This document shows, in pieces, positions 1 to 13,300 of a DNA stretch of 64,000 nucleotides. A program made the position numbers and the translations under genes. Under the pieces are notes generated by a model. It ran no database searches. It saw only the letters and a program-made list of their open reading frames with translations, and was not told where the DNA came from. This stretch comes from Scortum barcoo. Taxonomy: Eukaryota > Chordata > Actinopteri > Centrarchiformes > Terapontidae. Numbering within the stretch: position 1 is the stretch's first letter; the number at the start of each line of letters is the position of its first letter. The DNA lies in assembly GCA_023238725.1 (NCBI GenBank), contig CM041546.1, positions 11,346,028-11,410,027 of the forward strand. The letters are read 5' to 3'.

Positions 1-822
1 TGTGTGTGTGTGTGTTGACAACAGCAGAAATCTAAAATCGGAGAAAATCCAGACTACGCACACAGACACACACTTGAAAGCTACAGTTAAAGTTCTTGTC
101 TCTCCCCAGTTTAAATCCCCTGTCCTCTGGGCTAACTCAAAACACGTGGAGGATTTACTTCATCATCAACTGTGCGACAGCAGCGTGTATGTGTGTGTGT
201 GTGTGTACATGCTTATTACTGTAGGGTGTACGCACGTGCACACGAGTGTGTGAGCTCTATTGAACAACAGGTCAAACACATGGTCCAGGGAGGGAAATGA
301 CAGCATGCAGACTCGCACACTTCATGAGGCAGGCCTGCAGCGTGTGTGTGTGTGTGTGTGAAGAGGGGGGGTAAGGGTGGGGTTTGCGGGACTACAAAGT
401 CAGGCCATCTTTATGGGACACATTAGAGAGACCTGAAGATAAGAGCCATGCAGGAAAGATCTAAAGAGTCAGACACCAAATGAGTATGAGTCATTCAGAG
501 AGAAGAGACGTCACTATCAGCTCTGATACACCCTATGACAGACATAGGAGGAGGAGGAGAAGGAGGAGGGGAGCAACCCAACAAAAGTCTGGAGAGGTCA
601 AATACGTCTCTTAAAATCCGTCTTTTGAGCATCACACCCCAGTTTGAAAGGTTGCAGTTAAAAAGTTGTAGTTTCATCCTTTCAGACCAGCAGCTGTGGT
701 CAGTTTGAATTTGTGTTGGTTACTACGGATTTTACATTTTCACGGTGGAGAGAAATCATCATAACATTCACAGAAACTTTCTAAAAGCAAGTGTTGTCAG
801 ATTATCTGCCGTCCGTCCGCAT

Positions 823-981
823 GCTCAGTGTATTCCAAATAATTATCATTTTGCCGCAATACGGCTAAATACACAGCTTCTGTGTTGGGTTATTGTTCTC
901 CTTGAGGCTACGAAGCTTTGCCACAAGCAGCGTATTTAGCCACATTCTGGCAAAACAATGATTCTTTGGAACAATGCTGAG
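823..981. repeat. Foldback (inverted-repeat) element, MITE-like
   Basis: Two imperfect inverted arms, about 823-884 and 922-981, surround a loop of about 37 bases. In both arms, read in the same sense, TTCCAAA, TTTTGCC and GGCTAAATAC appear in the same order and spacing. By eye roughly three quarters of positions match. It could fold into a long hairpin, as non-autonomous DNA transposons or foldback elements do. No clear target duplication is visible and no family is recognised. Confidence 0.6.
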
Positions 982-1613
982 AGAAGTGGTTTATGCTAGA
1001 GCAGTGGTTTCAAGGGGCTTTATAATACATTTTGTTAGCCACACAAAATTGTCACCATTGGTATTCAATGGAACGAATCAACTGACCACTGAAGTTACAA
1101 ACTTCTGACAGCCACCTGCAGGGAATTTTTTTTTAATATTTAAATAAAAGTTATTGAAAAGTCATTGTGACTTAACAAAGATGCAACTTTCCATTTAGAT
1201 AAATTTGTGGTTTGGAGTCTTGTGTGACTCTTTGCATTGATGCTGACTCCCATCAGCCTTGCAACCATATGGGATGTGCTCCTCATGATGCAAAGAAGTA
1301 AACAACACATTTTTAACGCTACCAAAGTTCACTGAACTTATGTGAAGACAAAAAGAGAAAGAGGCATGTAAGAGATGCAGCCAAGCAGTCGTGACCAAAC
1401 GCTGAAGCCACTAGTGAGGTAGTGAGGCACTACTGTTGTGTCATCTGGCACAAGGAACGAACTCCAGTGATGAGAACTATGTAGTTGCACAACATAACCA
1501 GAGCCCATATGGGGTATATGGAGGTATGTTCTGCATAAGCTCATGGATTCCTGACCATCCAACGGGGCAGGGGGGAGAGTCAAATATGGGAAACATCTGG
1601 CCTGCTGAGGGGG

Positions 1614-1614
<1 letters not shown>

Positions 1615-1645
<31 letters not shown>
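1615..1645. repeat. (CA)n microsatellite
   Basis: Uninterrupted CA dinucleotides run for about 30 bases within itga8 intron 21. Confidence 0.95.
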
Positions 1646-1647
<2 letters not shown>

Positions 1648-2013
1648 ATGCACATATATACGCCTTGTCCCTTTCACATGCCTTGTTTTGCTCTCCTCCC
1701 CCAACAGTGAAACATGACCACATAATTGATTTATCAGTATGCCGTGTGTCACCTCCTGAGCTCAAACACAACTCTGTGCTTGCCTTGACACCATCGGAAA
1801 AAACCCTTATATTTGCAGTAAGACACACGATTGATCGCGCACACACGCTGAACACACATATGACATGCTTTGTGGCGCACATACGTACACCGCCGTGGTC
1901 GAATTTCATGTAGGAAGGGACCACTCTTTACTTTACAAAGCCTTGACTTCCTGCATATGTCAGCCATCCAAGAGTTAAATGGATTATTATTGCACAATGC
2001 ACACTCATTTGTG

Positions 2014-2039
2014 CACACACACACACACACACACACACA
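2014..2039. repeat. (CA)n microsatellite
   Basis: CA dinucleotides run uninterrupted within itga8 intron 21. Confidence 0.93.
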
Positions 2040-2231
2040 TTGTGTGCAGCATAGTCAAGGGAGTCAAAGTGTGTGGGACGAGGGTCAAGGTGATGATCAG
2101 TAATCACTGGAAACCATCAATCAGTGTGAATTAAACCTGAGGTGGAACAGTTGTAGCTTCTTAGCATGGAGGTTTGAAAGGGATGTTTTAATGAAAAGTG
2201 TGTGTACACGCTTTTGTGTGTAAAAACTCAC

Positions 2232-2324
2232 CTCTGTCCCAGCCACCATTGGGTTCCCGAGGTCACACACCACCATTCTGGACTCATTGACCATCTTGTA
2301 CTCGCAGTTCAGCTGAGACAGGGA
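2232..2324 (-). CDS. itga8: itga8 exon 21: calf-1 domain, last exon in the window
   Basis: The exon encodes SLSQLNCEYKMVNESRMVVC then DLGNPMVAGTE, matching LSCEYKMENVTRMVVCDLGN. The donor GTGAGT leaves phase 0. NES is a possible glycosylation site. The next exon must lie left of position 1, since 1-2231 shows no matching exon. Confidence 0.92.
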
Positions 2325-5300
2325 CTAAAGGGGAGAGGAGAAAAAAAGAAGAAAGAAAAAGACAAGCACAGCGAGTGAGATGATGAGGCACAAGTGGATG
2401 AAAGTGACAAATAGGGAGCATTGAGTGTCAAGAGGGGAAAGAAAAGAACAACAGAGGGAAGCACGACTCCATCAAAGGGGGAAGGGAGTGAAAAAGAGAA
2501 GAAGGGAGTGAAGGGGGGAGGCAGGAGAGGAAGAGTGATGAATGCTCTGACAGTAACAACCTCATCAATCAAACAGCCCCATTACACACTCATTAGTGCA
2601 CACACACGTGCAAACACACACACACACAAACACACACACAGGCATCCACACACACATACACACAACAGTTGACCCTATCCATTTCCGTGGTCACTAATGC
2701 AGCTTGTAAATCATAATAGGGGCTTTTGGGCTACTGCCAGTAAAGCATACCCTGCTGATAGCCTCGCCTTAATCATGCCAAACAAACACACACAGCAAGG
2801 ACACAACAGGATGTGATGTCGCACTATAACCGCAGCCTCAAACAGCCCCTGTGATGAGACAATCCTATATGTATATTTTTAGCCTTTAACATCAAATAAG
2901 GGTGACTGACAAATGTGTGTATTTTTTTTTACCTCCACCTTGCGCTCCACTCCTATATAGTCAGCCTCCGGTGGTATCAGTGTGTGGAGCTCTGTTTCAT
3001 AGGCTCCCTCTCCACGGTTCACCGCAGTGATGGTCAACATGACCAGGTTGTCATCTCCAATCACCAGCTCTGATTGGTCCCTGTGTGAGTGTGTTTCAGG
3101 TCAAAAAGAGAAGCGTGTGCAGAGAAAAGAAATCCTTTCAGCCATGCAGAGGACATGGAAAACAAAGAACTTAATAAGGGCCTGTGTGTAAAATTTGGTT
3201 TAAAATTTTTAAGATTGGATTTTCTTGGATCATTTGCAATGCGGCGCTGAATGGAATGCTATACCCCTGACCCCAACAAAAAACCCCCACAATGTGTATG
3301 TCAGTCAGTAGAGGGTGACAGGATGTTTGTATAAGGCTGCCATAGAGAGTAGGCTAATTCACATACACATATGCACACGAACGCCCTCACACACACACAC
3401 ACACACACACGCACACCACATGGTGAATTGGACTATAATGGGAACAACTTCAGAGCAAACTTCACTCGTTGTGTGAGGAATAACAGACATATTCTCTGTC
3501 ATTTAGAGTGTGTGCATGTGTGTCCGTGTTTGGCTGCGCAAAGTGTTTACAGGTTGAGGTCAGAGGGCGTGGCCACGTCAGTCTTACATGCTGGCAGAGA
3601 GCTGGAGGTCAGGGATGCAAATATTGTCGTCACCGCAGTCCAGGAGAATGTAGGCCTGACAGGAAGAGAAGCACAGAGAGTGGGGGATTGTCATGAGGAA
3701 ACTTTTAAGGTACAAAGGACATCATCATGAGACCAAAAATAGAATGTAACGAGAGCACACTAGGATGCAGGTGCTGTATACACATAACATGCACATATGA
3801 ATTGTGCTATCCGGGTTTTGGGCAGCAGAATAAATTTTGGGGTTGGGTTTGGGCTGTTTTGTTGTGCCCAGCTTCAGCCTGAGGTTGGTTATTTTAAAGT
3901 GTCATTTTGTAATAAAAATTGTTCTCTGTCTCTCTCTGTGGTTAGTCTAATGGTCTGGATCCGTGGGTGTCATCCATTGCAATTTAGACATGCAATGCCC
4001 AGCATGGGAAGAAAGTGCAGCCTTGCAAGCTAATGGTGAGTAATCAAGAAAAAAAGCAAATACTCACTCAAAAACCCAACAAATTTGGGGTTTTTGACAT
4101 GATCTTATATGATCCATAAGTGTTAACATTTATTACCTGCTATGCTCGTCTAAACTATCTTTTGAAAAGGCAAAGTTGAAAAGGCAAATGATTTCCTATT
4201 TGTGATAAAGACTCTCTGTGTCTGCAGGTAAGCATTTTCATCAGTGAAAGAGTGACTGAAATATAACATCAGGTTGGATTTGGGGCTCAAATTTGTCACT
4301 GTGCGCTGATATTTGGGCTTAGTCTGTTTTATCTGTATAATCAGATTTTAATGGAGAAAAATGGGAGAAAACCTCAGGAAGAGCAAACAAGGAGGGATTC
4401 CTCTTTCAGGACGAAGGATATACATTATACTTATACTGTTAAAACAGTGTAATTACTCACATGTTCTTGAAGGAAGGTGCTGCTGTAATGGTTGAGGACA
4501 GGTGGGAGGTTTTCGCTACGAGAGGGTGGAGCCAAGCTGTAGTTCAGAGCCAGTGAGATAGGGGTCAGCTTGTCCCTGAAGTCATCCTCCTCCTGAGAGA
4601 GTAACAGAAAGGGATGAGAAATGTGCATTCAGTTGATACAGATAGTTAACTGAACAGTGAGGTGTCTGATTCCTCTGAGGGATGTGCGTGATTTGCTCAC
4701 TCTCAGGAAAATGGTGTAGCTCAGGCATGCACGTGGGCGGTTGTGACTGAGTGTTAGGAGGCCCGTGCGCTGAGGCTGCTGGGTGTCCAGGAACAAAACT
4801 CTCTTAACTCCGCCTCTGGTGCCTTTCAACCAGTCCAGCTGCAGCTCCGCTCTCAGGTCTGGACAGAAGGTAACAATGCCGTGGTGAAGACAGATGGAGA
4901 TGTAAAAGGAAAAACACGTGTGCAATCAGAGTCAATAAGACAATCAGACACTCCTCTACTGTTGAATCCATATAGTTCAGTCCCTCTAGATATGTGTGCC
5001 TTCTCATGTGTGCATGATTTTCCATTAGTTACGATGTTAAGGAGCCATCTGTAGGAGTTTTACTCCACAGAGCATAATTAGACAGTGGAAACAATGTACT
5101 TTACACCTCCACTGTCTTTGCCTGTCCACCCGATTCCTGTTTCCACACTCCCTCCTGCGTTTGTTCTCCGCTGTGATCGGTGTGGCAGGACCGCAGTTTC
5201 ACAGCAGGAAACTCTAATGAGATGTACAACAGAGATGACTCTGACTACTGTCCCACCCTCTGCGCTTTTCCCTTTTGTCTCCCTCTCTCGTTCCACCACA

Positions 5301-8300
5301 CACTGAGCACAGCTGCTTACCTACAGAGCTGGGGATCCCCACTCCGCTCACTGCTGCACACACATCGACCTTCAGACTGGAGGAGGAGAGTATTGGGAGG
5401 AGATGAAGAGACAGACGTGAGAGAATGTGGAGACTGTGGTAACTGTTTGCACAAAGCACACAATCCCCACGCTGTTAAGTCAGCTGACCAATGACCCACG
5501 TCCACACTGACAGAGTGAACAAAATCCATGGGTGACAACATTCAGGGTACAATTTCCACCTCTAATTCTAAAAATATTTTCCCCTCTCATAATACCATAA
5601 AGCTCTTTTTCAATAATCACTCAACAAATCAAACATGATATAGCACTTATGAAAATAGTAAACTATGCAAGTTTAAGGGTGTTTGTGCTAACCAAGTGTT
5701 GCTGATAAGTAGGTGATCTTTCATAAAATGGCTCAGTAAACCCTTAAAATATTCTCTAACATTTGAAATGCAAGAATGAGCCTTTCATTTGTCTTCACTG
5801 TAACTTCTCTTGTAGGTTACAGTTATATTTTGCTGTTTTAGTCATTTATGAATTTTGCGGTGGACATGGAGTTCTGAAAATATGTTTATGTAAGTTGGTA
5901 TTATGTTTTTTTAGACTTTGTAGCATCATTTAAAATGATTTGCATTCTGGATGTGGTTTATATCAATTTGTGGCATCTTGTAAGCCAATTCAGGTTGGTC
6001 AGTTCTGTATACATAACCAGCATGACTTTAAAATTAGGTGCTGGTCATTTGGAAGAAATCATGACCGCACACTAAGCTCTAGCGATATTATTAATCCATC
6101 CAAGTCATTGCAGACATTTCGACCACACTTCATATTTCTATGCATGACAACAATGACCTATACTAACTGACTAAACTGCCCATCAGCAAGGCATTCATTC
6201 CTTCCTGTACTCCAGGGGGGCAGTGGGAAATACAGCTGAGTGCCCAGTGAGTCCCTCAATTAGACACACAGACATGGGAGACTGGGAAACATTTCTACAT
6301 TTCCTCTGTTTATGTGTGTATGCATGTATGTGTAAATGTGTGTGTACGTGTGTGTTATCAACTCTTTAATCAAGAACAGGAAAGTGACTCCCACACAGGG
6401 AGTCCTGCACTGTTAATATCCACTAATCTGTGGGGGCTTACAGACGTAACGCTTCTGATTCTATACCAAAGACTCGGCCACATGAGGTATGAGTCGAATG
6501 ACTTCATGTGATTATTGTTTGTTTGGTTTCAGCTCACAGACCTTAACATCCAAAGTGCAGATGTTGGGGGATGCTTGTGTGTTTGTTAATAATTAGGATC
6601 CCCATTAGATGACACACTAATGAAGAGCTAGTTTTCCTGCCTTCTCAATGTGTGTGATTCAGATGTGAGTGTAAGTGTGTGCGTCTGAAATAAAATGCAG
6701 GTTTCTATTCTAAAAATTGCTCCCTCAAGTCATTTAGACCTCTCCAGGTGGTTTCGTGCATGTTTAATATGTGTTGCATGTAAGCATGTGTGTATTTTTG
6801 GGTGGGTTTTCTCAAGTGTGAGCCTAATAAGCACTGTGTGTCAAACTTAAGTGTATGTAGCACGGAAATGACCCTCAGTTTACTGCTCTTAACAGCTCTG
6901 GCCCTTGGTTAGTCATTATTGTATGTAATTTTCCCCAAAATGCATCTGTGCACCACCAACCTACACATTGCTAGCTGACACTCCCTGCACACATAAATCC
7001 CTTTCCCCACTACCCCGGGTCTGCTTAATGAGCACGAATGTTCAATTTCTGACTCGTCATTAAGTAGCTGTTCCTCCTTTCCCACCACTCCTTCATCTTG
7101 CCATGCAGCCCAAGCGTGTGCTTTTCACATATAACTATCTGGTGTTATGTTCCACACAAAAGAGATTGTCTTCAGGTTTCTGGTACAGCTTGACCTACTT
7201 CCAAAGAGCATTAAAGAAAAAAGTCTGGAGAGGTCAAAACCCTGGCGACACTTGTAGTATATAGAACACCTTTATCGTTTATCGTGGTTCAGTTTGTGTC
7301 CTTCATCAGGATCATCACAATGACACATTATGAACTATGAGAGTGGTGAGAGGAAACCATATCAGTGACTTTGCGAGCTGGAAAACCGAAATGATGAGCT
7401 GAAACGCGCCGTAAAGCTTCATAGAGCTGAGAGGAACTGCAGAGCTGAGTGATGATTTGATAGCAAGTAGTCGCATGACCAGTTTCTAACATAAGAATAT
7501 TGATTATTGCCATTTTGACAACGCAGCTGTTTTAAAGGTATTTCCAGAAGTCTAACAAACTGGAGAAAAAATATTCTGTCTGCTGCACAATAAAAAAGTC
7601 TAATCTATGAAGACCGTATTAACAAATGTCTTTGCTGTTTTTGTAAACCAAAATATTAACATATTAGTCTGTATGAGAATATCAAATATCATAAACATAT
7701 ACCAGTAAACCTTAATAAAATGTTCATTTTAGTTCACAATGCAAACTGACCAAGGAATTTTTTAGATTTTCTTGGCTACCATTTTCCCTTGTATTACTAA
7801 AAAGAATGGCAAAGAAGCTCCACTGTCTATGATAAAATACTTGAAAGAAGAATCAAAGAAGATAGAGACAGAGTCTTTGAGGGTTGTGGAAATACCTTCA
7901 GAACAGCAGTGAGTGTTGTTAAATGACCCTCTGGGCTTTTCCCAGCTCGCTGGATAATTATTTCTCAGAGAATCAGATGCTTTACCCTGTGACTCAAATG
8001 TATTGGTAATACATGAAAGGCACGAAGCGGGGCTGCCCCCCAGCATGCGTCTCTCTAGTTCTCACAGCAGGGAAACAAAGAGTGTGTCCAAAAATCTTCA
8101 CGCCTCTGGGACACAAGAGCCGCAGACATCCCTTAATTTTAGGAGCTGCTGTTTGACTCTCCGTATGTGCGTGTCTGTGTGTCCCATGTCCCGTCTGATT
8201 CCATACCTCCGACCAAAACTTTATAGCCGTTTATTTAAATAAGCTGATTTTGTTTTGACAGAATTCCACAGTTTTAGTGCTTTCTGTCAATCTGACCCAA

Positions 8301-9988
8301 ACCCCGTTCCCTTTTTTCACTCGCTAACCAACACTCACACACCACTACGCACACACACGACGCCACGATGGCAACTAGCCGAGCGCGCTTCCAAATAGTC
8401 CTACAGCGGTTCCAGACCAACAATAAGTTAAGACCAACAATAGACTGCGGCGAAGCAGCAGGAGCCTCTAGACCCGTTCCCCTCGACTAACCTCGCCCCA
8501 AGACTGTTCAAAGCCAGCCTGCCACCCACAGGAACAATAACATAATCAAAATAGAATTATGCAGTATCGAATTAATTGCAGACTCCCATAAATCTGACTT
8601 TCCAGGTTACACGAGTATGCTTTTTCAGTGCGCTTCTAAATGATTGCATTAGACACACAGACAAACACTGACAACCTTGGCTGATGGCGGACGTCTAGAG
8701 CACAGGGGTGAAATATTTGTCACAACTGTCAGTGCGCGTTTGATTTGTGAGCGTGGATACTTTATACTGCATGCCATTTTATGATACAGTATAACCACCG
8801 GGGTTTCTGGTACATCTCTGGGGTTCAGTGCAGCAGTGGGCCTCATTAGTCTCATGTTTGTTTAAGACTTTGATCCCTTTAGCTTTAATTCAATTGCACA
8901 CACACACGCACACACACGTATATACAAACAAGGTCTGTCTCCAAATTCCAAACTACATTTTGAATTATAGCCGAGTATCTGGAGTTTTAATGCCAGAAAC
9001 GTTACTAAATTAAGTAAACTCAAAGATTTCACTCGTCATATTTAGCTCGACTTTGAGTGAGGATTGTGGACACAGTCGTCCCACAATCCAATGCCAAACG
9101 GATGTGGATGAGCTACAGGCAGCTGGGAAAAATTAAAGCAAATTGTAGTAAGGAGCTAGAGGAACATTTTTAAAAACAAAAAAAGAATCTTTGGGAAAAT
9201 AATTTGCTTGTTTAATTGTCAGTGGTGTTGAAAGTCAGCATTTGTCACGTATAATGTTGTTATCATGCAGTGCATGTTTAATTTTTTAATCGTTGATGTG
9301 AGTAGATAGCCAGTTAAGACGCATGAAATCCCAAATGTAAAATGAGGGGAAAACAATAAAGAGCTATTTTCCAGATCCTTAAAAATTTGACTTGAATTCA
9401 CCAACAGTAGTCCGTCCTTTTGTACCTTGTTCCAGGAGAAAGGGGCTATGAATTTAAAAGCTTTTATCCTAATCCTAAGTTCTAACTCACACCGACATCT
9501 GTAGAGCATCATGAGAGCACAGGCCATATTGGTTTTGATTTCTACACGTAAACGTGTACAAGGAAGTCCAAGTCCATATAACAATCAACCACTGGGAATG
9601 TCTGTAAATGTTAATATTTAGGATGGAGTTTGTATTTGGAAAAGAGGCCATCTGAGCATGCTCCCCTCACCAGGTAACCATAATATCTGTTTCAGGCAGG
9701 TGACACTGTCGATCGTCTGGGTTCAGGATTCTGGGGGTCAGTATCATTTCAGCTTCCACAGACACCACAGCTCGGGACCTACACACACACACACACACAA
9801 ACGCACATACAAAATGTGACAATCTGACATGGCAATTTCAGGAAAAGCACAAAGAACTACTACTTTCTACTTTTAGAAGAATTTCAAATAGAGACTTAAC
9901 ACCTTGTGTATTCTTACCTGTACACCGACACCTCACCTGCACCGAACGCCCCCACGATCAGATCTGTAGAGACAGACAGAGAATGAGT

Positions 9989-10044
<56 letters not shown>

Positions 10045-10321
10045 AGACGGGAAGTAGAGAACTTCAAAGAATGCCACAGATGGGACTGATTTCAAGGTTT
10101 CCAGCAATCTTCATCAAACGCAGACTTCTCACATTTAACACACATATACACACAAACACACACACTTACACACACTGTGACACTACATTGACTTTCTGAT
10201 ATCACCATGCTTTCCCCTCTTTTTTTCCCGTCCACACGTCCCGGTGCAGACTAAATTCATAAACACAACATGTGTTGATGTGTGTTTGTGAGTTCAGTGT
10301 TCATGCATGTGTCTGTTCATA

Positions 10322-10356
<35 letters not shown>

Positions 10357-13300
10357 ACAAGACAGGGACCCACGCTGCATTCCAGCGCCATTAGAAAGTT
10401 CACATCGCTCCAATCACATTTCGGCAAACAACATTTCCCAACAGCCTGCATAGGAACGGCGCCCTAATTGTAAGCAGCAACAGATCTCATCTATATGTGA
10501 TTTTTATTTGTTTTCATGGGTTTTGTGATGAACACACACTTTTAATTGGCGCGCAGAGTTTAAAATAGAGCCTGTATTTAATGGCTGCGGTTAGGGGACA
10601 CATACCAATGAAAGCCGCACACACACACACATACATGCAGACACACACACGTACACACAAGAGTGCTGATTAAAACAATGTGAAACTGAAGACAGGCACT
10701 TAATGGATGCAATCCACCGCTGCCAGATGCAGCAAAACTAAGTTGTGTGATCCTGAGAAAGATAACCTCATGCTGCTCAGTGAGAGGCAACTGGGGCAGC
10801 AGCTAATGATTACTTTATTATCAATTAATCTCTCTTTATCTTTTTATGACTAATCAATTATTTTTTTGGCCCATGAAAGGACAGAAAATAGTAAAAAATA
10901 TTGTTGCAATTTCCCACAAAAAACAAAATGTCTCAGTTTACAATGACAAACAACAAATACTCACATATGAGAAGTGAATGTTTGGCATGTTGATTTGATT
11001 ATCTTGGTCAATTAATTTTCTGTTGATTAACTAATAGAGACTAATTTCTTCAGAACTCGAAGCAACTAACAGTGAAAAAAGCTGCAGGCAATATTGGACT
11101 AAGCCAGTGGAAGTGTACTCTTGTAGACCGAGCTTGATATTTGCTGTGTCTTTTCCCTCCTGCGTATTTAAGAAGAAAGGGACTAATTGAATCTGAGAGA
11201 GGCACATCTGTTTCTGCCTTTGGCTACAGTCACTGAGTCCCCCTGAAACCACAACATTAAACATTTAAGCCCTGTCCCTCTTCCCCTGGGGTGTGCTATG
11301 TCGCTGTGTGAGTGTGTGACTGTGTGTGTGTGTCTGCTGTATTGAAAAGCCTGCAACGAGAAGGGACTTCAAGATGTGGGTTTTGTAGGGCAGTTGGAGA
11401 GGTACGGAAAAGGGGGAAAAAGAGCAACTGATAGAAAGAAAAGGAGGGCAGAGGATAGTGCTCTTGGACTGTAAACCGCAATCTGCCAAAGCCATCAGAA
11501 GCTAGGTGTGTTTTCAGCAGAGGGAGAGAAACCGAGAGGGACCACCTCGCTCCCAGCCCGAATTCCTCCATCCACCCCGCTGCTGGAGTTGTGTAACGTG
11601 GAAATCGAACTCCGCTCCTGCCATAGGTGTGTATTTTCAACACAGTGGCGGTCGGTGCTCCTCATCCTGACTCCTTTGTTTGCTCTCAAAACCGCTGCAT
11701 GACATGAGACTGGTTTGAGGACAGGGCACCTCTGGGGTTAAGTGTGTGTGAGAGCGTGGGTGCGCGCATGGCTGCACCGGGGGCTAAATCAAATAACGGC
11801 CCACTTTCCTTTTCATGTCAATCCCATTTCCTCACACACAGGAAAAGCTTGCCTGCCACTGTTGATTTGAGGTTAGTGCGTGTGTGTATAGAGACACAAC
11901 GAAGCATACCCGCACACAAATGGGCTGACACACCAGTGTGTACACTCCACTCTTTGGTGGCAGCTCTGTGTGCAGGTATAGCCTAACTGAGCTGCTTTAG
12001 CTGACGGTGTCTGTCCTGGGCTGTGAAAACAACGCCTCCATCCAGAGTTTAGACAGACTGTCAAGCTGTCACTGGCTGCCTGCCTTGACTGCCTGTTTGG
12101 CTGTAGGGAACCGGCCTCGTTGATGAAACGCCAAAGGTCAATAGCACTCAGTGGAAAAGGAGGCGGCTTTTAGAGAGAAAGGGAGGATTTCTTAATTCTT
12201 GGATGCATGTGTGGGATTTTTTAGGGTATTCATAACTTGCCAGCTATAATACATAATAGCAATAGAACTCTAACAGTACCTTTTTGTATTGAAAAGCACA
12301 TTCTTCTTCGTAAGTTGCAAAAAAGCAAACACCCAGAATGAGCTGAAAATAAAGATGTTCATTAAATATATGAGTAGACATGGAGCCCAATAATAAATTT
12401 TACACCAACTTAACAACCACATGACCAACCAATGACCCCTCACTACCACACACATCCAAATCACTAAGCCCGACATGTATCTGCGTCCGTAACTTTCTCA
12501 GCAAGTCTGTGTGATTGACAGGTAAAACGTTGTCAGTTTTTGACCTTTGCCCCCTCGGTTGAACCTGAAACACACCCTGTGGCAATCTGACCCCCTTCCG
12601 ATACAAAGCTGACATTAAATCCAGCCTTTAGCCTGAGCCGCGCTCTTCCTCTCGGCCTCTGCTGCATGAATGAAACATCAACTCGGTGCTGCTTCTGTGT
12701 CACGCTCACAGCCAGATATGCTGCTTAAATTAAGGATATTTCTGAGCAGAACACTTAAAGCACGGGTGTCATTCTTGTTCCTGTGCCGCCTTCTTCTCTG
12801 TCAGCTTCTGTCTCTTCCGCCTTTCATTCATTATCCCAACTGTAAGCTATCAAATAAAAAAGCAAACATGTGACATCATCTTTGGAGAAAGAACTCAGTG
12901 AAAGCTAAAAGTGGAGCTTAATCACCATCCTTCCTTCTCTCTGTGTCCCTGCAGCAGACTAATGACGTTTAACGCAGATGGGAACATATGGCGGCTCAAG
13001 CAGGCCTCCCAGACGCCTGTGCAGTCCTCTCATAAGGCTGATCAAACATCTCTGACTCCTTTGAACAGTGTGACTTTACTACCATGCTAACGACACTCCT
13101 TGTGTGTGTGTATGTGTGTGTGTGTGTGTTTCACTTCCGCCAGCTAGCTCTCTAATGACAGACGACACAAGCACTGCACAGTTTGTGTGTGTGTGTGTGT
13201 ATGTTTATACGCCGCGTGTGTGTCTTGGCTGAAAGCTCTGCCACCCATGAGTTTCTACTCCGGCTCCTCCTCCCAAAGGGCCTCCACCTTCCTTAGTTTC

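Larger units (their letters stand above)
1..2231. other. itga8 intron 21 (partial): no coding exon seen
   Basis: This stretch has (CA)n/(GT)n tracts (for example 1615-1645 and 2014-2039) and a foldback element at 823-981. Nothing in it resembles the next calf-domain exon. Confidence 0.7.

Noticed and set aside
9673..9678. GTTACC as the donor of itga8 exon 15
   Set aside because: It leaves phase 0, while exon 16 needs two carried bases. GTGAGG eight bases later fits and is the stronger donor.
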